Source: Giardia muris (Eukaryota > Fornicata > Diplomonadida > Hexamitidae). Taken from it: a stretch of 64,000 nt of DNA. Below the pieces are notes generated by a model. It searched no databases, had not been told where the DNA came from, and saw nothing but the letters and a program-made list of their open reading frames with translations. Both the position numbers and the translations under genes were made by a program. Below are positions 25,401-33,100 of this stretch, one piece after another (the first letter of the stretch is position 1; the number at the start of each line of letters is the position of its first letter). The stretch lies in contig CM016925.1 of NCBI GenBank assembly GCA_006247105.1, positions 1,736,001-1,800,000 on the forward strand. Direction: 5' to 3'.

Positions 25401-27350
25401 ACCAACCAAAAAGCCATCAATAAAGGGGCCAGTTACCAAAACAAGAAGATCCGGGTCGGGAAGAGTATAAGCTATGGTTCCTCGCCCAATTAATCTTAGA
25501 CCACTTAGTTCTCCGACATAGAATTGAGGAACGATTCCAGCCAGGTTGGATGGGTCAAAAACGTTATTAATAAGGTTCCGCGTAGGCTGTTCTGTATCAA
25601 GCGATAGGAATTGCACAAAATAACGATGGGATGTACGAAGGCATTGAATCGAAAGCTCCACATCATCGTCGTGATGTTCAGAAGTCGGTAAGACATATAA
25701 TTCTTCCGGCATATTTGGCCATGGATCAAGTGCGACCGTGTACTTAAAGGTCTCAACAGTGACGGTTGCCGGGCACTCCGGTTGATTATTATTGAATCTC
25801 GCAGTCGTTCGTCGTGCAAGACGCTCGCCTGAGATCGGATCTGCACTCAAATAGTCAACCATCGTCCCCTCAACAAATTGATCGTCACAGAACTGTCCAG
25901 TAAAGGAATAAAGGCCTTCCACCTTCTGTACCCCTTCTCCATGCCGAAGACCGCCCTGGAACATTCCGTCATAAACCAATGTCAACTTCTCTGTTGGTAA
26001 CTCCTCTACTATACGAGAAGAAGTACCCGGTCGCGCTGATGAGGAGATCGAGTTATAAACACGCGAGTCTGCGAGTGAAATACCGGTGCTAGCAAGGCCT
26101 GTGAGACGTAACCGTTGACTCTTTCCAAGGTATGATACAGTTGCTCTAAGAGGAGCGTCCGCTGTAACGGTTAAGGTTCCGGCCCCACATAACCCGTCGT
26201 CAATAGCAAGTCCGCTGAAGGTGAGGACATTGCAGGTCAGTAGGACAGAACCTTGCCGTCGAGTATTATGATCCAATTCGAAGGTGCTCTTATAGTTGAA
26301 TGCGTTTCCATCGAGATCCCGGAAACTGATATTGAGTGCGGCCCGTCCAACAAAGGTATTGTCTTTAAAGTCGCTGAAGGTCAGGTCAAGTTTGAAGAAT
26401 TGAATGGTATCTGGGTTGCTTGTCTCAAGGATCTGAATCGCCGAATCATACGAGAATTGGATCTTCCCGGCCTTTGGCATATCTGAGATATAATTACCTG
26501 TGAAGAAGAACGAATTTCTATATTGAACGATACAGTTCCCATGAAGCTGAGTACCTTCAATACCCCCGTTATATTCTACGATGTTCTGCCTTGAGATAAG
26601 GTTTGCAATAGCTCGGAGAAGTCGCTCTGGCATAAAGTTCCACATTGCCATATAAGGAGATTCTGAATAATTCAGAAGATAATCTTCAAACGTAGGAATA
26701 GCATCTGGCTTCATGCAAAGGGCTAGTCTTGTGCAGATATCTCGTGTATTTGGCATACTCGTCTCCGTTTCCTTCGGCTTTTGTAGAAAACACCCATCTG
26801 GATCCATAAGAAATCCTTCTTGAAACTGTCCTGAATAAATAGTCAAGTTCGGTAGTAACAGCTTCCCTGGACCATGGTACTTCCCCTTTCGAAAGCCACC
26901 GGTATAAACGGTTCCGTCGACAAAGCTCTTTTGTCCTTCTCCAGACTCAAACCCATCTATGAAACTTCCTGTATATTCGAAGTCCGATGTGACAAGCTTC
27001 CCTTGTCCATGGTAGAGACCTTTCCGAAACTCTCCTGTGAATGCGAAGTTTGGCCCTTCAAGATAGCCTTCTCCAGAATACTGACCTGCAACGAAACGGC
27101 CCTCGTAATGTGTCTCTCCCAGACTCAAAATCCCTTGCCCCTCGTATAAGTCTTCGTGCCACTCGCCTTGATAAAATGTCCCATCCGAGAAGGTGAGAGT
27201 CCCAGCGCCTGAACGACAATCGTTCGCCCAATACCCCACGTACACTGACCCGTTCGGATATGTACAGCGCCCATGTCCGGTCCGCCTTCGCCCATTGAGC
27301 TCTCCTTCATAGACCGTCCCATCCTTGAGAGTTAGCCTCCCTGATGGCAT
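22467..27350 (-). CDS. Giant MORN-repeat protein, 1627 aa
   Basis: I start at MPSGRLTLKDGTVYEGELNG, because its ATG is 6 nt from the divergent start and upstream codons would read into that gene. The N-terminus (residues about 5-190), a central stretch (about 850-1150) and the C-terminal about 230 residues are dense MORN repeats of the form YxGxxxxGxxxGxGxxxx(Y/F)xDG. Between them lie diverged beta-strand segments that keep occasional GxF..G..xGxG motifs, so the whole protein is probably one long beta-hairpin rod. MORN proteins bind membranes or act as extended scaffolds; Giardia has many on its cytoskeleton. No kinase or lipase domain is attached. The stop is separated from the next start by a GC-repeat (GCGCGCGC) 28-nt gap. 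Confidence 0.93.
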   Translation of the reverse strand: MPSGRLTLKDGTVYEGELNGRRRTGHGRCTYPNGSVYVGYWANDCRSGAGTLTFSDGTFYQGEWHEDLYEGQGILSLGETHYEGRFVAGQYSGEGYLEGPNFAFTGEFRKGLYHGQGKLVTSDFEYTGSFIDGFESGEGQKSFVDGTVYTGGFRKGKYHGPGKLLLPNLTIYSGQFQEGFLMDPDGCFLQKPKETETSMPNTRDICTRLALCMKPDAIPTFEDYLLNYSESPYMAMWNFMPERLLRAIANLISRQNIVEYNGGIEGTQLHGNCIVQYRNSFFFTGNYISDMPKAGKIQFSYDSAIQILETSNPDTIQFFKLDLTFSDFKDNTFVGRAALNISFRDLDGNAFNYKSTFELDHNTRRQGSVLLTCNVLTFSGLAIDDGLCGAGTLTVTADAPLRATVSYLGKSQRLRLTGLASTGISLADSRVYNSISSSARPGTSSRIVEELPTEKLTLVYDGMFQGGLRHGEGVQKVEGLYSFTGQFCDDQFVEGTMVDYLSADPISGERLARRTTARFNNNQPECPATVTVETFKYTVALDPWPNMPEELYVLPTSEHHDDDVELSIQCLRTSHRYFVQFLSLDTEQPTRNLINNVFDPSNLAGIVPQFYVGELSGLRLIGRGTIAYTLPDPDLLVLVTGPFIDGFLVGDAVVNCTPTNPSDLLQCLCEAHGAYQRSMAHGRTEMRITVQMTDLIVTVVFTGNYTNSRRKGQGHFKFSVNGEMYFTYEGQFEGDLPTKSGSIILPRLGTIRCSLLPPLKSTIFALPTFFSFTRFQALLEELQAKSPLMLIGRIQGQVEIDLIDAFAQEHIYGPLGLFKSEGTKKEEQQQPLQYKGYLSDDFTLEGETVELRSGRFEYTGPMKNNKLCGTGTLRIFDDGQLIELYEGGFVDSMRSGSQCTQTLYHDGEVYVGAFSGNLRAGEGTLDNTTLGYKYAGQFHDGLFSGMGTLDYLVDQETRKYVGGFSEGKFNGIGRLEYSNGSYYDGGFQAGIRQGNGVWYDATTDTLTTGEFQDDVSTGQCEVIQNYSDPIRKIHFATNFVKGVQETSTAVVSGPNYTYQGGLQDGLFHGQGNLVYSNGVRIRGSFSQGKLNGLGTMESMEQGYVLSAFFEDGIPSTRSFGAKVTFESTSSEFSHIQTYLGPVAITNDIDHRLLLGAERIEGKGITSVVLYRNGDIYRGSFHEGKRWGLGKVFLMDLEILIIGSFVNDQLEGEVTILYRDGEIDTGTFIKGQPMGKYTRYISGTANRIYLDAAHGSPQIRALQPIICEQEYREGVVRSMTEILFSNGDIRYIGPYCRGIFYGRGKIYYGQPRMATIVWKLIEPTHSLLELTIAMDHAFWEVLARNHLVIDNTLSSAYVHAVELADAAGGAILRVEKDNNVGQIDYGDGTFYEGMIRDCLKHGTGRQYTKDYTIYEGTFVDDKPHGEGLYYYDSTGQKYYRGSFIRGLREGKGEMCYPNGSSYVGEYLADLRQGHGRMSFKDGSFYEGDWEGNEMSGHGLLHYKSGDVYEGELRAGAKHGVGTFTLTGGDRLSGTFVNDVLEGTRCIINYANGDYFEGAVSAGLPNGSGIKRMHTGDVYVGTFENGKYHGHGEMTFANGDRYVGGFANNQMAGQGVMQYADGTIFEGVW

Positions 27351-27356
27351 TAAAAA
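27351..27356. promoter_or_regulatory. 6-nt bidirectional start region (TAAAAA)
   Basis: This is the full interval between the MORN gene ATG (minus) and the ATG of the plus gene at 27357. It has the same length as 4287-4292 and the same A-rich sense on the plus strand. Confidence 0.6.
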
Positions 27357-28142
27357 ATGGCCCAGACAGATGTCACTGATGCGCTCAAAAGTGCGCTCAC
27401 ACGGCGGCTCGACCAGGTCCCTGGGCTCTCCCCACCGATGAAGGGTGCCGGGACTCTTCTTGATGATGATAGTCGCCTCCGTGCATGGTTGGAAGGCCGC
27501 CAAGCAACACTTGTTTCTCAAACCTCAGCTGGAGATGTATGTAGTCCAACTTCTAGAGCTGATGATAGCCTCTCCGCCTTACTAGAAGCCGCATGTTTGG
27601 ACAAGCCAACGGCACGCCTCCTTCAGATGGCTACGAGTGATGAGCTCAATGCGATGGCTTCAGAGCTCCGAGCGACGGCACTCCAGAAGCTTAGCCTGAT
27701 AGGCTTTGCTGAGCTCCCGGAAGGCTTCTCATGTGAGTGCCAGATGACAGAAAGAGGTCCAGTCATCACTTCAGGCTCTATGGAGGATTTACAATACCCA
27801 ATCTTTACCGAGCTACGTCGTCGGGCCACTGCGATCCTAGCCACACAGGATAGGCTGCTTGCCTCAATCCAAGAGCAGGTGAGCGCAATTAGGAGTGGAA
27901 AATGCGGTGAGGAAGGGCTCTTGGATGCCCTTGAGGCACTTCAAGCTGGTCTTCGTGCTGTTCTTGCGACTGTTATCAATCGTCAAGCACAAAGTCGGCA
28001 AGCCCGTACGCAATTGAGGTCTGCGGAGGTGATGAGGGGTGCAATTGAACAACACAAGAAACGTCTGCGTGCCTTGTCTCCTGAGGTCGTGCGTGACCGT
28101 ATCAACGAGCTGAAGGCCCGTGCCATCTCGGCCATTATGTAA
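27357..28142 (+). CDS. Coiled-coil protein of unknown function, 261 aa
   Basis: The ATG immediately follows TAAAAA. The protein is helical, with a probable coiled coil at about 150-255 (RRRATAILATQDRLLASIQE and RAVLATVINRQAQSRQARTQ) and a Leu/Ala-rich middle. No membrane span or catalytic motif is seen. The size and helical make-up would suit a small subunit of a microtubule or centrosome complex (for example a HAUS- or kinetochore-like coiled coil), but nothing in it is diagnostic. It converges on Cpn60 with a 13-nt gap. Confidence 0.7.
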   Translation: MAQTDVTDALKSALTRRLDQVPGLSPPMKGAGTLLDDDSRLRAWLEGRQATLVSQTSAGDVCSPTSRADDSLSALLEAACLDKPTARLLQMATSDELNAMASELRATALQKLSLIGFAELPEGFSCECQMTERGPVITSGSMEDLQYPIFTELRRRATAILATQDRLLASIQEQVSAIRSGKCGEEGLLDALEALQAGLRAVLATVINRQAQSRQARTQLRSAEVMRGAIEQHKKRLRALSPEVVRDRINELKARAISAIM

Positions 28143-28155
28143 ACATTACTACACA

Positions 28156-29733
28156 TCATTTCTCCTGTTCTTTATCAAGAACGAGTGCGTCCGTGCTCAG
28201 AAGTGTTATAGCAGCACTGGCCGCAGACTCGAGCGCGGTTACTACGACACGTGTCGGATCCACAACCCCTCGTTCGAGTAGGTTGTCATATTTGAAGGTT
28301 TGAGCATCAAAACCGAGACCAGTTCGGATAACCTCGTTGACGACAGTATCGCCATTTCTTCCAGCGTTCTCTGCAAGGCGCCGAAGTGGCTGACATAGAG
28401 CGTCTGCAACAGCCTGATAGGCGGCACGCTTGGCTTCGTCAGTGAACCCTGCCGCAGTCTTTCGGAGATGCGACGCAGCACGCACAAGGGAGAACCCTCC
28501 ACCAGGAACGATACCCTCCATACGAGCAGCCTTCGCGGCCGAAATGGCATCGATATAACGATCTCGTCTTTCCCCAGCCTCTATTTCTGTCAAAGCACCC
28601 ACACGGATCGTACAAACTTTCCCAAGCAGGCGTCCAATCCGCTCAGTTATCTTCTCTTGCTGGTATGACGAGCGTGCCTCTGAAAGTTCCTCTCGAAGAG
28701 CCGCTATGCGTGCAGAAACTCGACTCTTAGTGCTTTCATCCTCCTCACTAATATAAATGGTCGTATGATCTTTGGAAACGGTCACTCTTCGACACGAACC
28801 AAGAGCTGTCGTCTGGTCAAGACCCGCCTCAGAGGAGATGTATCCCTTCACACCCGTAACGGCTGCAAGGTCTCCTGCCACACCTTTTCGTAGTTCCCCA
28901 TAACCGGGAAGTCTGGCGGCACAGCACCGCACTGTCCCTCGGAGGTTATTGACGATTAGAGTCGCAAGTGCATCTCCTGTGACATCTGCCGCTAATACAA
29001 GAAGAGGTCGCTTGGCAGCCAATGCACTCTCAAGAGCCGGGACGAGTACCTCCCCTTCACGAATAACAGAATCTGAAAGAAACACAAGAGGGTTCTCAAG
29101 TGTGACCTGTCCTCCTTGAGTGAAATAAGCAGACGCCCAACCTCCCTGGAGTTGACAACCTGCCGCTGTAACGAGTACATCTTGTAATTCATATCCCTCC
29201 TCCACTGAAACAGCACCACTTTCTCCAACTTCAGCAAATGCTTTAGCGACAAGTCCTCCCATCTTCTGGTCACCATTACAAGCAACCGTCGCGACGTCCC
29301 GAAGCCTATCATGCGTCTTCACAGGAACTGATAACCCTCGAATGTAGGTTATAGCCTCTTGGATCGCTGAGCGAGTGCTTTGTAGTAGTTCCCGCAGCGA
29401 TACCCCAAGGCTCAGTTTTTCTTCGAGTCTCCGTCCAAGTTCGGCTGCAAGGATGACCGAAGTTGTCGTCCCATCTCCTACAACCGTATTTGCTCGAAGT
29501 GCGGCGTCGGCGACAAGTGTGGAGCCAAGTCCTTCAGGTCCAGCCAAATGAATCGTGCGGGCAACGCTCACACCATCCTTCGTTACTCGCATCTGTCCAC
29601 CGTTTGCAATGAGTACTGTTCTACCCTGAGGGCCAAGAGTGGAACCAACCGCCCGTGCTAAGGCTGCCGCACCTCGTTGCAATGCGCCTCGCGCGACACC
29701 CCCAAATAGAACGTCAGTCGTTTGAGTAAGCAT
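28156..29733 (-). CDS. CPN60: Mitochondrial-type chaperonin Cpn60 (HSP60)
   Basis: I start at the ATG of MLTQTTDVLFGG. The 525-aa protein matches GroEL/Cpn60 along its length: RAVGSTLGPQGRTVLI, TKDGVSVAR, the ATP-binding VGDGTTTSVILAAELGR, the apical domain, and the C-terminal MEGIVPGGGFSLVRA and FKYDNLLERGVVDP...ALESAASAA. The canonical N-terminal targeting presequence is almost absent, and the C-terminal Gly/Met-rich tail is replaced by DKEQEK, both common in reduced organelles (mitosomes and hydrogenosome-like). It folds imported proteins in the matrix. The ferredoxin gene lies directly upstream on the same strand, 16 nt away, so two organelle matrix proteins are neighbours. Confidence 0.96.
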   Translation of the reverse strand: MLTQTTDVLFGGVARGALQRGAAALARAVGSTLGPQGRTVLIANGGQMRVTKDGVSVARTIHLAGPEGLGSTLVADAALRANTVVGDGTTTSVILAAELGRRLEEKLSLGVSLRELLQSTRSAIQEAITYIRGLSVPVKTHDRLRDVATVACNGDQKMGGLVAKAFAEVGESGAVSVEEGYELQDVLVTAAGCQLQGGWASAYFTQGGQVTLENPLVFLSDSVIREGEVLVPALESALAAKRPLLVLAADVTGDALATLIVNNLRGTVRCCAARLPGYGELRKGVAGDLAAVTGVKGYISSEAGLDQTTALGSCRRVTVSKDHTTIYISEEDESTKSRVSARIAALREELSEARSSYQQEKITERIGRLLGKVCTIRVGALTEIEAGERRDRYIDAISAAKAARMEGIVPGGGFSLVRAASHLRKTAAGFTDEAKRAAYQAVADALCQPLRRLAENAGRNGDTVVNEVIRTGLGFDAQTFKYDNLLERGVVDPTRVVVTALESAASAAITLLSTDALVLDKEQEK

Positions 29734-29749
29734 TTTCAACCAAGAAACT

Positions 29750-30143
29750 TCACTTCTGTGAGGATCGGGCTAGGATATCGGATTCGCTGAGGACGTTCTT
29801 ATTGTAAGGAGGAATCCGTACTGTCGCGCCTTCGAGCCTTTTGTCCAGGGTGAGGGCACATGCAAGTCGGGATGTCGGCTTCCGATGGGGTGCACCATCA
29901 AGTAGAGCCTCCTCGTCGTCCTCAGCCGGCTCGACGGCCCGGAAGCTCTTCCCATCAAGGTAGACGCTACACGTCCCGCAGCCCCGATGGCCCTCACAGG
30001 CATCCTGAATCGGGACCTGAGCAGTCTTAAGTACATCCAGGAGCGAGCGGCCCGCAGCCCCCACAACGGTACGGCTAGCCCCATCAGCGACGACGGTGAA
30101 CTTAACGGAGTCTTCTACGTGTTAGATGGAGATACATACGCAT
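29750..30143 (-). CDS. [2Fe-2S] ferredoxin, spliced (4-nt exon 1, 25-nt intron)
   Basis: Exon 2 (29750-30114) encodes an adrenodoxin-type ferredoxin with cluster ligands in ACEGHRGCGTC and RLAC. No ATG exists upstream in that frame before a stop. Just upstream, ATGC (30143-30140) is followed by GTATGT...CTAACACGTAG, an intron of 25 nt. Splicing gives M-Q-DSVKFTVVADGASRTVVG, restoring the first beta-strand of the fold, for 122 aa in total with ligands Cys41, 47, 50 and 87. Such ferredoxins supply electrons for Fe-S assembly in mitochondrion-related organelles. Giardia's orthologue is known for its intron with an unusual 5' site. No obvious presequence remains. The stop TGA lies in AGTGAAG. Confidence 0.85.
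30115..30139 (-). other. Spliceosomal intron, 25 nt, in ferredoxin gene
   Basis: Read on the minus strand it starts GTATGT and ends CTAACACGTAG, combining 5' site, branch-point motif and 3' AG within 25 nt. This is the metamonad (Giardia/Trichomonas) layout with the branch point adjacent to the acceptor. It interrupts the reading frame with an in-frame TAA, and its removal fixes the frame. It is the only intron I found in the window. Confidence 0.8.
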
Positions 30144-30187
30144 GGAGAGAGAGTTTTTTCATCGGAGTGCTCTCACAAAAAGAACTC

Positions 30188-33100
30188 ATGACTCCGTCGC
30201 TTTGGATTCCGTCTGGGGCCTTTGCAGACACCCGGGAGGCGTCGACACATCACCTCACGGAGGTATGTGTTCTTGACGTCGACACTGCACGGGAAGTGTT
30301 GGGGCTGGACTCTATTCCCATCCCGAAGCCATCCCTACGGTTTACCCCTGCGGCTCCAATGGAACATGACGCACTACCTCCACACATAGCCTCACAGCTT
30401 GCTGGAGACGCACCATTGTCTTTAAAAGCTGTGGCAGGAATGCTCCGAGCGACCCGTACAACGATGCATTGGCCAGATGATGTCCCGCGCCTTAGCGTTG
30501 CACATTTCCAGCGCTCAGCAGAGCAGATTGACGAGTCTCTTGCTGCAAAGGACCAGAGCTCAACACGGCGGGCTGCCGATTTCTTGCTAAGTGGTGTTCC
30601 TGGATTTCTCCCCATCGCCTATCCATCCGCCCCAACCAAAGAGGAAGTCCCACCCTGTCTCCGCTTACTCCTACACTTCGAAGGGATCGACTATGGAGTG
30701 AAGACGATCGAACCGGTCTGGGGACAGTTCTCCGTCTATCGACGACGACTTGTTTCGGGCGACGTAGTCCTTGTTAAGCTCACTGAAACGTTCTACCTGG
30801 ACTTCACCACAGGGATAACCGGCTTTGACGGCATCGGGATAGGCACTGGCTCTCGGGGGGACGGGTCTCGAGTGTGCGAAGTTCGAATTCCTCTCGATAG
30901 GCAATATGCCATTGACGATATCGTCCTGGTCCTGATATTGGAGCAGGTTGCCGAGAACAATAATAATTCCCGGCATGCGAGTTATGCACGAGCATGGGAA
31001 CATGATCAGAAGGCACGTACTAAGGTCGGGCCCATTGAGAAGAGCCTGGGGCCCACTACGGACACGGCTGATGATTACGAGCAAATATATGCGCGGTTCC
31101 CGAAGCAAGTTCAAGATGCGATCCGGAAGGAACAGAACATACTTGCAACTCGGGCGCTTGCAAGCTGGCGGCGTAATGGAGCGATGCGCCTCCCAGTGGC
31201 GGTTGGCTTTGGTGCTCTAGACCTGAACGAGCTCGTCACGCATCCGATTCCCGTGGAGACCCTGGAGAGCAGCACAAATCCTCTCGTACGGCACGCCCAT
31301 GACGTTGTTCAGACCCGAGATAAGATACTCATTTCACCTTACGCGCGATATGACCTCTCGAATGCTTGGACGTTTGTCACCTTTTCTATGGGTCCCGAGG
31401 GGATGTCTATCACGCCTCAGACCTTCACACAGCTTCTGGCCGAGCATTACAGCTCCCTCCTTTCGAAGGTGCTCACCCCACTCCCATATATCCGTGCTCG
31501 GACCAGACTCGTCTTTCTTAACACAGGATACTTTCAGATGAAATATAAAGCTGTTTGTATATTCACTGAGCATCCGACGACCACCAGCCTTGGTCCGGAT
31601 ATGCTCGTGAACCAGACTGCCACACAGTTGCAGACGCGTCGCCAGCTTGTAGAGAAGAACATCCGTACTGGCAAACCGCATCGAGGTCTAGATGGCGTCG
31701 AGTATCCAAGCGCGCTTGCTTCGATGTTGGCTGGTGCGGAGTCTCAAACCCTACCCCTTGAGCCCCCTGACCTCTTGCGGCTTCTATTGACGCGCGATCC
31801 AGTTAGTTTGGCACGGAGCTTTGTCGATATTTCAGTTCCCATAACTCGGGTGGCACGGAACCCAAAGCAACTGCGGAACTCGTACTCTCTCGAGTTGGAT
31901 ACGTTTCATGAGCAGTTCGGCTGCTATAGTGCCTCAAACAATCATCTCTTTTCCAACCGATTATATTTAACGGTCGATCGTTGTTTACTCGCCCGACCCT
32001 CCGATTTCATTATCATTTCTGTCGAACTTCGTGATTCGGACAGTATGGCATCATACTCAGCCATCCCTGCCTTCTATTCACGCTACTCTGAGTCCTATGT
32101 TCCAGCAGCACCACGTCCACAAGTTCTTTGCGATTCAGTAATTCAATTGGGTGCAGGCTCTTTCCAACCAGGGATGAACGGATCGAATGAGGGTCCCATC
32201 CTTCTTTCCACTCAGCTATCTTCGTGCGCCGCATACAATAAAGGAGCGTACTTTGGGACGGAGTTCAAGGTTGAGCTTCCCCTGGCTATCACTCCCTTGA
32301 TGCACTTTTTCTTTACAATTTATGCATTTACACCTGGTGGAGATAAGCCGGACCGTACTTTGCTTCCAGGCCGGCCACTGGGGCTGGACGGAGCCATTGA
32401 AGACACGGCGACATCAATAAGCCGCGTGAACATCGCACAGCATCGCGGGACAGACGGGGTATGCACGCCAATAGGCTATGCGTTCCTTCCTTTGCAGACG
32501 AAGGTTAATGGAGAATTGATCCCTATCGGCACTAATCCTATTACGCTTTGTGTTCATGAACAGCTTACACCAGAATATCTCACACACCAGACTATACCCA
32601 ATAGGGCTAGCTCGACACTTTGCGTATCCTGTTTGGCGAAGAGTCAGATCTTTGTACAGCAGCCGGAGCTATCTCTAGCTTTTCGCGAGCTTGACAGAGT
32701 CTATGAGAGTTTGAGAGATGGGCCGAACGCGTCTCCGCGTATTTCTTTTTGTGCCTCCGCATCAGACGTTGGAGGGGCGGAACTAGCGTCTGCAGAGCTC
32801 AGTCCTATCATTCGGTGTCTTATCGGTAGGTTGGAAACGCTACGCGATGCTCTCTCCGTGAGCAATTTGGGCTTTGCTGTGCATATGCCTCTACTTCTCT
32901 GGATGACTGTTCTTTTACTCCAACGAGTGAGTCGTATGAGCAACGGACCGGAACTTATGAGAACTTGCGTTGGCGTCACACGAGCAGTCATTTCCGCATG
33001 TCTGATGATCAGTCACCAGCCAAAGGCGTCTGAAAACCGAGCATTTGACGTACTTGTCCAAGCATTGTTTGATACCTGTGTCTATCGTACGCTCTTCCGG

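Noticed and set aside
22467..27350. Tandem DNA repeat array
   Set aside because: The periodicity is at protein level (MORN); DNA units are too diverged to be a satellite.
27351..27521. Extra 57 residues on the MORN protein
   Set aside because: They overlap the coding sequence of the divergent gene and lack MORN pattern; MPSGRLTLKDG is the natural start.
29987..30187. N-terminal extension of DOCK A from the first in-frame ATG
   Set aside because: It lies antisense to ferredoxin exons, shows no DOCK similarity, and the ATG at 30188 has a better A-rich context.
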